DNA of 64,000 bases from an uncultured Granulosicoccaceae bacterium. Its GTDB lineage: Bacteria > Pseudomonadota > Gammaproteobacteria > Granulosicoccales > Granulosicoccaceae. Shown here in pieces: positions 18,292-25,792 of this stretch. Position numbers and translations under genes: made by a program. Under the pieces are notes generated by a model. It was given only the letters and a program-made list of their open reading frames with translations, ran no database searches and was not told where the DNA came from. The stretch's first letter is position 1. Each line of letters begins with the position of its first letter. The DNA is taken from NCBI GenBank assembly GCA_938003855.1, contig CALKXD010000049.1, positions 1 through 64,000 on the forward strand. Direction: 5' to 3'.

Positions 18292-19335
18292 TTAACTGAA
18301 GTCGGTAATGACGGATATGCCAGAGCGTTTGTGCTTGTCAAAGCCGGCCAGTGCATCGATGGATGCCTGCAGGGTCAGTTCTTCGAAGATAAGCTTGTCC
18401 GGCGATAGTTGGCCGTTTTGGATCATCTCGATCATGGTGCCATAGCGGTGTGCCTGCATACCGTGGCTGCCGATGATTTCGAGTTCATGGCCCATCACCA
18501 GATCCATTGGGATCGGTGGCGTACTTTGGTCTCCCAGCATCCATCCCAGTTGAATGTGGCGACCGCGTTTTTTCAGGTTGCGTACCGAGTTGATGCAGGT
18601 GGACTCTATACCCAGTGCGTCTATGGAAACATCAGCGCCGCCATCGGTCAGGGATTTAACGGCCGCGACAATGTCAGCGGTGTCACTTGCGTTGATGGTA
18701 TGTTCAGCGCCGACAGCGCTGGCGAGTTCAAGGCTTGCGGCAGAGATATCTATAGCGATGGGACGCGCCCCCATTGCCCGTGCGATCATGATCGCAGACA
18801 GGCCCACGCCGCCACAACCATGCACCGCAATCCATTGACCGGGGCCAACGCGCCCCTGATCCACCACCGCTCTGAAGGATGTGACAAAGCGGCAGCCGAG
18901 ACTTGCCGCTGTTGCGAAATCCATGTTGTCTGGCAACCCCACCAGGTTGAGATCGGCGTGCTGAACCTCTACATACTGGGCAAAAGATCCCCAATGCGTA
19001 AACCCGGGCTGGAATTGATTGTCGCAAACCTGCTGGTTGCCCGTGTGGCACTGTGCACACGCACCACAACCCCCGACAAACGGGACGGTGACTCTGTCGC
19101 CGCGTTGCCATTGTTTTACATCGCGACCGGTCGCCTCAACGACGCCTGATAACTCGTGACCCGGGACGTGCGGCAATTCAATAACCGGGTCATGGCCCTT
19201 CCAGCCTGAAAAGTCACTTCGGCAAACACCGGATGCTTCAACTTTAACGACGACCCCGTGGTTTTCCGGTGTGGGATCGGGCACAGTCTGCAGGGTAGGG
19301 GCTTCACCGAATCTCTCATAGACGACTGCTTTCAT
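18292..19335 (-). CDS. Zinc-dependent alcohol dehydrogenase (MDR family)
   Basis: 347 residues from the ATG at 19335, which has a GGAG site six bases upstream; a GTG twelve bases earlier is less likely. Catalytic zinc ligands are in CRSDFSGWKGHD and PGHE; the structural zinc site is CGACAQCHTGNQQVC; the NAD(P) fold is GCGGVGLSA. This is a complete medium-chain dehydrogenase, cytoplasmic, oxidising an alcohol or reducing an aldehyde. It is a single gene on the minus strand, with about 465 bases to the next gene upstream. Confidence 0.88.
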   Translation of the reverse strand: MKAVVYERFGEAPTLQTVPDPTPENHGVVVKVEASGVCRSDFSGWKGHDPVIELPHVPGHELSGVVEATGRDVKQWQRGDRVTVPFVGGCGACAQCHTGNQQVCDNQFQPGFTHWGSFAQYVEVQHADLNLVGLPDNMDFATAASLGCRFVTSFRAVVDQGRVGPGQWIAVHGCGGVGLSAIMIARAMGARPIAIDISAASLELASAVGAEHTINASDTADIVAAVKSLTDGGADVSIDALGIESTCINSVRNLKKRGRHIQLGWMLGDQSTPPIPMDLVMGHELEIIGSHGMQAHRYGTMIEMIQNGQLSPDKLIFEELTLQASIDALAGFDKHKRSGISVITDFS

Positions 19336-19622
19336 GATTATCTCCACGGGCGTTCAGGCAGGAGTGGTTGAGTATACGTTAGCGTTGTACGACGGCCAGG
19401 GTTTCGATTCATGGCCGGTAAAGAGCTAAACCGGTCGGTCAATCAACGGTCAATCACAACGTGACATAAATCGGCATCGACCGACTGCCGTAGGAAGTGA
19501 TTTTCTGTTACAGCGTTGGTGGGATCGATTGATTTAAGGTACCAGCATAAAAATTAACCGACAGCACTTTAAGCATAACAGCACGGCAAATTTACGGTAC
19601 AGGCTATTGAGCACATCGTAAG
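19336..19622. other. Intergenic stretch between alcohol dehydrogenase and MITE-like element
   Basis: 287 bases with no gene I can support. It presumably includes the promoter of the minus-strand alcohol dehydrogenase. No tRNA-like or strong hairpin structure is visible. Confidence 0.4.
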
Positions 19623-19784
19623 TAGTGCCCATCCAGAAACAAGCGCTACTGCGTACCACTCAGGCACGCCATCTTTTGCCGACCACAGGTAGTTACTTAA
19701 GAACAACTAAGCGCCTCCCTGTGGTAGGCAAAATCCCACGCACCTGAATGATCCTCGCGACATCCTGTTTCCGGGTAGGCACTA
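19623..19784. mobile_element. MITE-like 162-bp palindromic element, copy 1
   Basis: A non-coding 162-base element bounded by TAGTGCC and GGCACTA. The outer arms are imperfect inverted repeats (TAGTGCCCATCCAGAAACA against TAGTGCCTACCCGGAAACA on the other strand). An inner hairpin has TTTTGCCGACCACAGG on the left and a mildly mutated complement on the right, around CTTAAG. A second copy of the same length lies at 50853-51014 in the opposite orientation, with about nine differences by eye. Both copies end in TA, compatible with TA target duplication, as for IS630/Tc1-type elements; that assignment is inference. It starts 28 bases downstream of the MoxR-like gene. Confidence 0.85.
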
Positions 19785-19812
19785 ATTATATTTTGCAGCA
19801 GTGGCACCATGA

Positions 19813-20859
19813 TTAGTCTTCGTAGAGCAGTACATCGGAAATCAGATTGGCCCAGTCTTTAAACTGCGACAGCGAGAAGAGCTTTTCACCGACGGCCCGG
19901 TACATATCAGAGACCAGCATCACACCCATCTCGCGTTGCGGAAACTGCGAGGCATAGTTAAGAATGTTGCCTAGTGTTGACTCGTACTGAGGTGTTTGTG
20001 CCGCCACAACTGCTTGCCCAACCAGTGACGATGCCAGCGCGTATTGCAGATCGATCGATTGCGGAACGGGGACGTCTTCACCGGCAATAATGGCAGCAAT
20101 ATCGGGCAGGTTATCCATATTGTCTATAAATGCGTTGAGCTCGACGCCGGCGGCATCGCCTACGCAGGCTTGCAGGGCACCGGGTAGTATGGCACTGCCT
20201 GATGCAAATTTCTGCAGGGCGTGGTGAGCAAATTCCCACGAGCGCGGTGTTGGAAAAGCTACCGGGTCCAGCGCCGGATCGAAGTCAAAAAGCAACTCAG
20301 GTCGAAAGCGCAGAAAAGCAATAATGCGCTCATCAATACCTTGTTGATAGGCCCACAGCACCCAGTCGTCGAGGTTGGCGTCAAAGCTGTAGTGGCTGAA
20401 CCGGTTTGCCAATGGTGTTGCCATAGAGTAGGTGACACCCCGATCGCCCTGGCGGTTTCCGGCGGCAAATATGACCCAGCCTTGCGGTACTTGATAGTCG
20501 CCGAGGCAGCGATCCAGAATCAGCTGATAGGCGGCCGCTGATACCGCCGGTGTCGCGGAGGTAATTTCATCGAGGAACAGGATTCCGGCGCTTCCGTGTC
20601 GCTGTGCATCCGGCAGCATACGAGGCACCGCCCACTCCACCATACCGTCAACGCGAAAAGGAATGCCGCGAAGGTCAGTGGGTTCAAGCTGCGACAAACG
20701 AATATCGATTAACGGCACTGAATGACGGGCCGCCACCTGCGCCACCAACTGCGATTTACCGACACCGGGTGGTCCCCAGATCATTACCGGTGTGTGGTGC
20801 CCGTTGAGCGTACTTGAAAACTCGTTTTCTAACACAGACTGCAAATGGATGGGGCGCAT
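19813..20859 (-). CDS. MoxR-type AAA+ ATPase
   Basis: 348 residues. Walker A is GPPGVGKS at about 29-36, Walker B ILFLDEITSA, sensor 1 in FAAGNRQ, and the arginine-finger region in ATPLANRF. This is the AAA_5/MoxR arrangement; such ATPases usually act as chaperones or metal insertases together with a VWA-domain partner encoded next to them. No VWA gene follows here: the downstream side holds only the MITE-like element and then an alcohol dehydrogenase. The partner may be elsewhere or lost. Confidence 0.85.
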   Translation of the reverse strand: MRPIHLQSVLENEFSSTLNGHHTPVMIWGPPGVGKSQLVAQVAARHSVPLIDIRLSQLEPTDLRGIPFRVDGMVEWAVPRMLPDAQRHGSAGILFLDEITSATPAVSAAAYQLILDRCLGDYQVPQGWVIFAAGNRQGDRGVTYSMATPLANRFSHYSFDANLDDWVLWAYQQGIDERIIAFLRFRPELLFDFDPALDPVAFPTPRSWEFAHHALQKFASGSAILPGALQACVGDAAGVELNAFIDNMDNLPDIAAIIAGEDVPVPQSIDLQYALASSLVGQAVVAAQTPQYESTLGNILNYASQFPQREMGVMLVSDMYRAVGEKLFSLSQFKDWANLISDVLLYED

Positions 20860-20958
20860 AGGTCGGGTTCGTCGATTAACAGGGTGGACATATTGCTGTG
20901 AGACTGCAGCTGTCGGTTAGCGGAAGTCTGCCGCGGTGGTGCCCCACACTATCACTAC

Positions 20959-21129
20959 GTGGCAAAGGAAAATATAGATCTTAATCCGCGCCGGGTGTGC
21001 GGGATGGCAGCGTTGCGTGACACGCGGTTAAGTGACATCTGCTGCTTAGTCAGAGACGAACAATACCCACTGACCAGTGCCGCCCGACGCGCCGCCGAAT
21101 TTCACGGTGTCCTGCCACTGATCGCCTAG
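20959..21129 (+). CDS. Possible small protein of 56 residues
   Basis: The open frame from GTG at 20959 to TAG at 21129 lies in an otherwise empty 371-base gap. Its product is basic and helix-prone (NPRRVCGMAALRD, then LTSAARRAAEFHGVLPLIA) and its composition looks like coding sequence. There is no clear ribosome-binding site and I recognise no family. It could be a gene remnant. Confidence 0.25.
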   Translation: MAKENIDLNPRRVCGMAALRDTRLSDICCLVRDEQYPLTSAARRAAEFHGVLPLIA

Positions 21130-21204
21130 TCGTTGGTGATGGTATTCGCTACGGCTGCCGCAGGCGTGGCGAGGTGACTTTTGTAAAATGACTGTTGATC
21201 TTTC

Positions 21205-21219
21205 AAACATCACATGTTT
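21205..21219. promoter_or_regulatory. Candidate GntR-family operator
   Basis: A 15-base inverted repeat AAACAT-CAC-ATGTTT lies 11 bases before the ATG of the FCD/GntR regulator. A TAAAAT sequence at 21184-21189 could be the -10 box just upstream. FadR-subfamily proteins bind short inverted repeats near their own start, so autoregulation is likely; this is inferred from position. Confidence 0.5.
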
Positions 21220-21230
21220 ACATACATGCC

Positions 21231-21974
21231 ATGACTGAAGCGATTTTCTACGACCTTAAGCAACTGACCGGATTAGCACCCAGCCTGTCTGCGCAGGTGG
21301 CCAGAGCCATTGGTACCCGAGTAGTTACCGCAAAGCTTCTGCCCGGTGACCTGCTGGAAGATGAAGTAGCGCTGGCGACTCGCTATCAGGTCAGCCGTTC
21401 GGTCATCAGAGATGCGGTGAAGACGCTGGTCGGCAAAGGATTGCTTGAAGTGCGTCGCGGCATCGGAACGCGGGTGCGACCGCGAGCTAACTGGGGGTTG
21501 CTGGATGACGATGTACTGGCCTGGCAGCAAACTGCACCGGCTGACTCCAGGCAACTGCAGCAATTGATGGAGGTGCGTCAGATCTTTGAGCCGAAAGCGG
21601 CGCGCTGGGCCGCTGAGCGTGGCTCTGATGCCAGCCATCTAATTATTAAGGCGGCGGTTGAGCGCATGGAAGCGGAAAAAGGTGCGGTGGAAGATTTTAT
21701 CTTTGCCGATGCGACGTTTCACCGTGCAATCCTGCGTGCAACGGACAACGATTTTCTGGTGGCGCTGGAGGGGGTGATTTTCTCTGCGTTGCTAAGTTCT
21801 ATTCGGCTGACCAACGACGACCCGCGCAAAAATGAAAAATCACTGCCGTTTCACCGGGAGGTTTATGAAGCCATTGCTGCACGCGATGGTGATCATGCCG
21901 AGCAGGTGATGAGCTATCTGCTTGGCGATACGAGCCAGCGTCTGAGGGGTAAGTGGACCAACGCTGACCCGTGA
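21231..21974 (+). CDS. FadR-subfamily GntR transcriptional regulator
   Basis: 247 residues. The N-terminal winged helix-turn-helix has the GntR signature (LPGDLLEDEVALATRYQVS, RSVIRDAVKTLVGKGLLEVRRGIGTRV); the C-terminal all-helical FCD domain at about 95-235 carries the metal/effector ligands Asp (FADATFHRAI) and two His residues (FHREVYEAI, GDHAEQV). FCD proteins bind organic acids. It lies directly before a sugar uptake and oxidation operon and very probably represses it. The start is the ATG at 21231 after the operator-like repeat. Confidence 0.9.
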   Translation: MTEAIFYDLKQLTGLAPSLSAQVARAIGTRVVTAKLLPGDLLEDEVALATRYQVSRSVIRDAVKTLVGKGLLEVRRGIGTRVRPRANWGLLDDDVLAWQQTAPADSRQLQQLMEVRQIFEPKAARWAAERGSDASHLIIKAAVERMEAEKGAVEDFIFADATFHRAILRATDNDFLVALEGVIFSALLSSIRLTNDDPRKNEKSLPFHREVYEAIAARDGDHAEQVMSYLLGDTSQRLRGKWTNADP

Positions 21975-22082
21975 CCACTTCTAGCGTTTAATCGGGTCAG
22001 CCGCACAAGGCGGTTCACTTGAACATCTATAAAGGGGGAAAAATAAAACAGAGAAATACCACAGAGTGTTTGCGTTTTTCGT

Positions 22083-22098
22083 GCGGGACTTAGCCCGC
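22083..22098 (+). other. Small stem-loop after the GntR gene
   Basis: GCGGG (22083-22087) pairs with CCCGC (22094-22098) around a six-base loop; one flanking T-A pair extends it. No T-run follows, so termination is doubtful. It separates the regulator from the promoter of the transporter operon. Confidence 0.3.
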
Positions 22099-22138
22099 AT
22101 GATGGTGGGCTCTGCCTGCCGTTGTACCACCAGCGGGG

Positions 22139-22186
22139 TTGGTAGTTGCTCCGCGACAGGAATTTAATTTCATAGGATAACCCTAT
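22139..22186 (+). promoter_or_regulatory. Candidate promoter and operator of the sugar uptake operon
   Basis: A -35-like TTGGTA (22139-22144) and -10-like TTTAAT (22163-22168) are spaced by 18 bases. Immediately after, at the expected transcription start, is an inverted repeat ATAGG-ATAAC-CCTAT (22172-22186). It differs from the repeat before the regulator gene, so a second regulator or a looser site is possible. A GGAG site precedes the first ATG at 22211. Confidence 0.4.
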
Positions 22187-22210
22187 CAACAGTCTAATCT
22201 GGAGAATATT

Positions 22211-23284
22211 ATGTCTGGTCTGGAAATAGTTAACCGTTTAAAGGTTCGTGTGGGCGCTATCGCCGTCGCCACTGCACTGGCGGTTGGTGGCAGTGTACAT
22301 GCGGCGGACGTCGCGCTGCTGCTGCCGGAAAATGTTAATCCGCGCTGGGAGAGTCAGGACGCGGCGTTTTTTCTGGACGCTATGAAAAAATACGCACCGG
22401 AAGCCTCGGTAGAAGTACTGAATGCGAACAACGACACCGCCGCGCAGCAGCGTCAGGCAGAGCAGGCGCTAACCCAGGGGGCGAAGGTGTTAGTGGTCAT
22501 TCCAATTGATGGTGAAAGCTCTGCGATTATTGCTGACAGCGCCAAGGAGGCTGGTGTTCCCACTATCGCCTACGATCGCATGATCAACTCTGAGAACACC
22601 ACCTTCTGGGTACAGGCGGATCTAGAGGGCATGGGCTATGACCAGGCCATGCATGTTATAGAGAATACCAAAGACGGTGATACGCTGGTGATGCTGAAGG
22701 GATCGCCGACTGACCCCAACGCAGCCGTTATTCACAACGGGCAATTGCGTGCGCTGACACCTCTTTATGAATCCGGCAAGCGAATCATGGGCTACGAAAA
22801 CTGGACTCAGGGTTGGGACCCCGCTATCGCCCGCCGTTCGATGGATCAGGCGCTGACTAAACTCGACAACAACATACAGGGCGTGGTGTCATCTAACGAT
22901 GGCAATGCCGGTGCCGCAATCGCATCTATGGAAGAGCAGGGCATGGCCGGCACGGTACCGGTGTCGGGTCTCGACTGCACGATTCAGGCGCTGCAACTGA
23001 TGCTGCTGGGTAAGCAGACCCAATGTGGCTGGCGTCCGCTTGCTGATATGGCCGATGCCACCGCACAGGTAACAGCGCGCTTGCTGGAAGGCAAAGGTGT
23101 TGATGATCTTGCGCCGAATACAGTCAAAAACGGTGTGGGCGCAGAGGTAAATTATGTCGCGGTAGGGTCTTATTCTGCGGTCGGTGAAACCGGTGTCGGC
23201 TATGTGATCGACAACGATACTTCTATCGCAAAAGAAGCGGTCTGCGAAGGCGTTGCCGCTGATACCGGTTTCTGCAAAAACTGA
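22211..23284 (+). CDS. Sugar ABC transporter, periplasmic binding protein (XylF/ChvE-like)
   Basis: 357 residues with a signal peptide ending near VHAAD. The mature protein has the Peripla_BP_4 fold of pentose/hexose binders: VALLLPENVNPRWESQD, VEVLNANNDTAAQQRQAEQAL, the IPIDGESS and PTIAYDRMI segments and the ligand Asp in SNDGNAGAA. It most resembles XylF/ChvE-type proteins that bind xylose, arabinose, glucose or galactose. It is first in the operon with its ATPase and permease. The two C-terminal cysteines (AVCEG, GFCKN) may form a disulfide. Confidence 0.9.
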   Translation: MSGLEIVNRLKVRVGAIAVATALAVGGSVHAADVALLLPENVNPRWESQDAAFFLDAMKKYAPEASVEVLNANNDTAAQQRQAEQALTQGAKVLVVIPIDGESSAIIADSAKEAGVPTIAYDRMINSENTTFWVQADLEGMGYDQAMHVIENTKDGDTLVMLKGSPTDPNAAVIHNGQLRALTPLYESGKRIMGYENWTQGWDPAIARRSMDQALTKLDNNIQGVVSSNDGNAGAAIASMEEQGMAGTVPVSGLDCTIQALQLMLLGKQTQCGWRPLADMADATAQVTARLLEGKGVDDLAPNTVKNGVGAEVNYVAVGSYSAVGETGVGYVIDNDTSIAKEAVCEGVAADTGFCKN

Positions 23285-23289
23285 TCAGT

Positions 23290-24108
23290 ATGATATCCGA
23301 AGCAGCAGACAAGGCGGGGCGTTCGGCTCCGCCTGCACACCTTTCGGTGGGCAACATCAACAAGCGCTTTGGTGGTGTGCAGGCGCTGGATGGGGTGGCG
23401 TTTGAAGTAGCGCGTGGCGAGGTAATGGCGCTGGTTGGTGACAACGGGGCTGGCAAGTCCACCTTAATGAAAATACTGGCCGGTGCTTATGTTGCAGATG
23501 AAGGTGATTTTTCCCTCGACGGCAATCGCATTTCTATAAACAGCCCGCAGGACGCCACCGCCCTGGGTATTCAGATTGTCTATCAGGACCTGGCCCTTTG
23601 CGAAAACCTTGATGTCGCGGCCAATCTGTCGTTGGGGGCTGAGCCGGTCAAGCCGGGCTGGCGCTTTCTACCGCGCTTTCTGCGACCGATAGACGATCTC
23701 CTGATGGAGAAGAAAGCACTACAGGCTATCGATCAACTGGAAGTACGCACGTTGAAATCGGTGCGCGCCAAAGTGGGGGGACTGTCCGGCGGGCAGCGAC
23801 AGGCGATAGCGATTGCACGAGCGGTGGGTGCGGACTCATCGGTCGTGTTGCTCGATGAACCAACAGCAGCACTCGGCGTTGTACAAACCAGGCAAGTGCT
23901 GGATGTTGTAAAGCGATTGCGGGATACCGATCACGCCGTTGTTTATATTTCGCACAATCTGCGCGATATCTTCGAGGTGGCGGATCGCATAACCGTGTTA
24001 CGGCATGGCGCAAATGTCGGTACCTGGCAAACCAGTCAAACCACCCCCGATGAGATAGTCGTCGCGATGACGGCGGGTGTTACGACCGGGTCGAATCATG
24101 CAGCCTGA
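23290..24108 (+). CDS. Sugar ABC transporter ATPase, single-domain
   Basis: 272 residues with Walker A GDNGAGKST, signature LSGGQRQ, Walker B VVLLDEPTAAL and switch His in YISHNL. Sugar ATPases of the RbsA/XylG/MglA type are normally about 500 residues with two ABC domains; this one has a single domain, like FrcA of rhizobial fructose transporters, so the working transporter should use it as a homodimer. It starts five bases after the binding-protein stop and overlaps the permease start. Confidence 0.9.
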   Translation: MISEAADKAGRSAPPAHLSVGNINKRFGGVQALDGVAFEVARGEVMALVGDNGAGKSTLMKILAGAYVADEGDFSLDGNRISINSPQDATALGIQIVYQDLALCENLDVAANLSLGAEPVKPGWRFLPRFLRPIDDLLMEKKALQAIDQLEVRTLKSVRAKVGGLSGGQRQAIAIARAVGADSSVVLLDEPTAALGVVQTRQVLDVVKRLRDTDHAVVYISHNLRDIFEVADRITVLRHGANVGTWQTSQTTPDEIVVAMTAGVTTGSNHAA

Positions 24109-25279
24109 TACTAGCTTATCCCTGATCGAGCGATTCCGGATAATGCGGGAAACGCGCTTTGGTTCATTTGTCCCTGTACTGTTTGCGCTGGTTGCCATCT
24201 GGCTTTGGTTTGGTATCACAGAGCCCGCTTTTCTGAGTCCGCGCAATTTCTATTTTCTATTTATGCAAAGTGCCGTGGTAGGAACCCTGGCGGTTGGTAT
24301 CACGGTTGTGCTGCTGTTGGGCGACATCGATCTATCCGCGGCCGCTACCGCCGGTGTCTGTGCCGCCTTGATGGCTGTGTTGATTGTCGCTGGTGTGCCG
24401 GGGATTCCGGCGGCGTTAATTGCTATGGCGCTTGGGGTGGTAATGGGGCTTTGCCAGGGTATGCTTGTGTCGTATGTGGGCATACCGTCTTTTGTGGTCA
24501 CTCTTGCCGGACTGTTGGGTTTTCAGGGGCTGATGCTGAAAATTCTGGGCATACAGGGGGCCGTTAATATGCGTGACCCGATCATACGTGGCATTACCAC
24601 CGTTAGTTTGCCGCCGCTGTTGGGCTGGCTGATCGGCAGCGCCTGTGTACTGATATTTATTACCGTAATATTGACGATCCAGCGTCGTCGTAAAGCACAG
24701 CAACTGGAGCTGGAGTCAACGGGGGCACTGTTTGGTCAGATTCTATTTTTTGCGGTTCTGGTGCTAGGGACTGTAGCTATGCTTAACAGCTACAGAGGCG
24801 TACCACTGCTGGTGATTCTATTGCTAAGCCTGACGGCGTTGCTTGGCTGGATAACCACATCGACACCGTTCGGCCGCGCACTGTTTGCGGTGGGTGGTAA
24901 TGCCGAGAGCGCACGCCGTGTCGGCATTAATGTTAAACGCATCCGGGTCGCGGCGTTTGCGATAGTCGGCCTGATGGCGGCCATCGGCGGTATTGTCGGG
25001 GCATCGCGCTACGCGTCTGTTTCGTTTAACGCATTTGCCGGCGGGCCTTTGCTGCTGGAGGCTATTGGTGCTGCGGTGATCGGTGGTACGTCGTTGTTCG
25101 GTGGACGTGGCTCGGTCTGGAACGCGATTCTAGGCGCATTGGTCATCGGCTCACTGGGTAACGGCCTCGATCTGTCCGGCGCCAGTGCGGCAGATAAACT
25201 GATGTTCTCTGGCGCTATCCTGCTTCTGGCCGTCGCCATCGATGCGGTGTCCCGTAACGGTGCCAATCAGTCTACTTAA
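24098..25279 (+). CDS. Sugar ABC transporter permease (XylH/FrcC-like)
   Basis: 393 residues with eight to ten hydrophobic segments of the BPD_transp_2 family. Typical motifs are the LLGDIDLSAAA segment and GGNAESARRVGINVKRI, which contacts the ATPase, followed by GGPLLLEAIGAAVIGGTSLFGGRGS split over the last helices. The ATG at 24098 overlaps the ATPase gene by 11 bases, showing translational coupling. The long middle section with a charged loop (IQRRRKAQQLELES) is a feature of XylH-type permeases. Confidence 0.9.
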   Translation: MQPDTSLSLIERFRIMRETRFGSFVPVLFALVAIWLWFGITEPAFLSPRNFYFLFMQSAVVGTLAVGITVVLLLGDIDLSAAATAGVCAALMAVLIVAGVPGIPAALIAMALGVVMGLCQGMLVSYVGIPSFVVTLAGLLGFQGLMLKILGIQGAVNMRDPIIRGITTVSLPPLLGWLIGSACVLIFITVILTIQRRRKAQQLELESTGALFGQILFFAVLVLGTVAMLNSYRGVPLLVILLLSLTALLGWITTSTPFGRALFAVGGNAESARRVGINVKRIRVAAFAIVGLMAAIGGIVGASRYASVSFNAFAGGPLLLEAIGAAVIGGTSLFGGRGSVWNAILGALVIGSLGNGLDLSGASAADKLMFSGAILLLAVAIDAVSRNGANQST

Positions 25280-25292
25280 CGGGGATCACTAA

Positions 25293-25775
25293 ATGAATGC
25301 TGACGCATCAACATTGCTGTTCAGTTCTGACAGGGCCTTGATCGACGTAATACTCGATCAACTGATACCGGCCAACCCCGACAAAGGAATCCCCGCTGCC
25401 GGCGGACTGGGCATTGCAGACTACCTGGGTGATGTTGCCGCTCGCGATCCTGCTGTTGCCAAAGCGCTGGAAACTCTGTTTACCGGGGCGAGGGACTGGT
25501 TGTCTGGTTCGGGTCAGTCCTTAGAGGCGCTGGCACTGGCGGATCAAACCGCACTGGTCAGCTGGCTTCAGCAAACGCATGCAGATCACTTTGAAGTGCT
25601 GCTGAGCAATACCTACATGGGTTACTACAGCCGCCCCGATACACGGGAATTACTCGGTTTATCAGCGCTGCCAACGCAACCGAATGGCTACGCCGTACCG
25701 CTGGAGTCCCGTGAGGAAATATCCGCTCTGACCCGAACCGTCAGGGAGCGCGGCCCCTGTTATCGCAGCTGCTAA
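25293..25775 (+). CDS. Gluconate 2-dehydrogenase subunit 3-like protein
   Basis: 160 residues resembling the small (gamma) subunit of membrane-bound gluconate/sorbitol dehydrogenases: an opening helix with IDVILDQLIPANPDKGIPAAGGLG, and a later NTYMGYYSRPDTRELLGLSALPTQPNGY region, both given here in part. In characterised enzymes this subunit carries a Tat signal that exports the flavoprotein. Here no signal peptide or twin-arginine is visible. It lies 13 bases after the permease and 17 before the GMC flavoprotein, its expected partner. Confidence 0.75.
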   Translation: MNADASTLLFSSDRALIDVILDQLIPANPDKGIPAAGGLGIADYLGDVAARDPAVAKALETLFTGARDWLSGSGQSLEALALADQTALVSWLQQTHADHFEVLLSNTYMGYYSRPDTRELLGLSALPTQPNGYAVPLESREEISALTRTVRERGPCYRSC

Positions 25776-25792
25776 TCGGTAGGTAAGAACCT

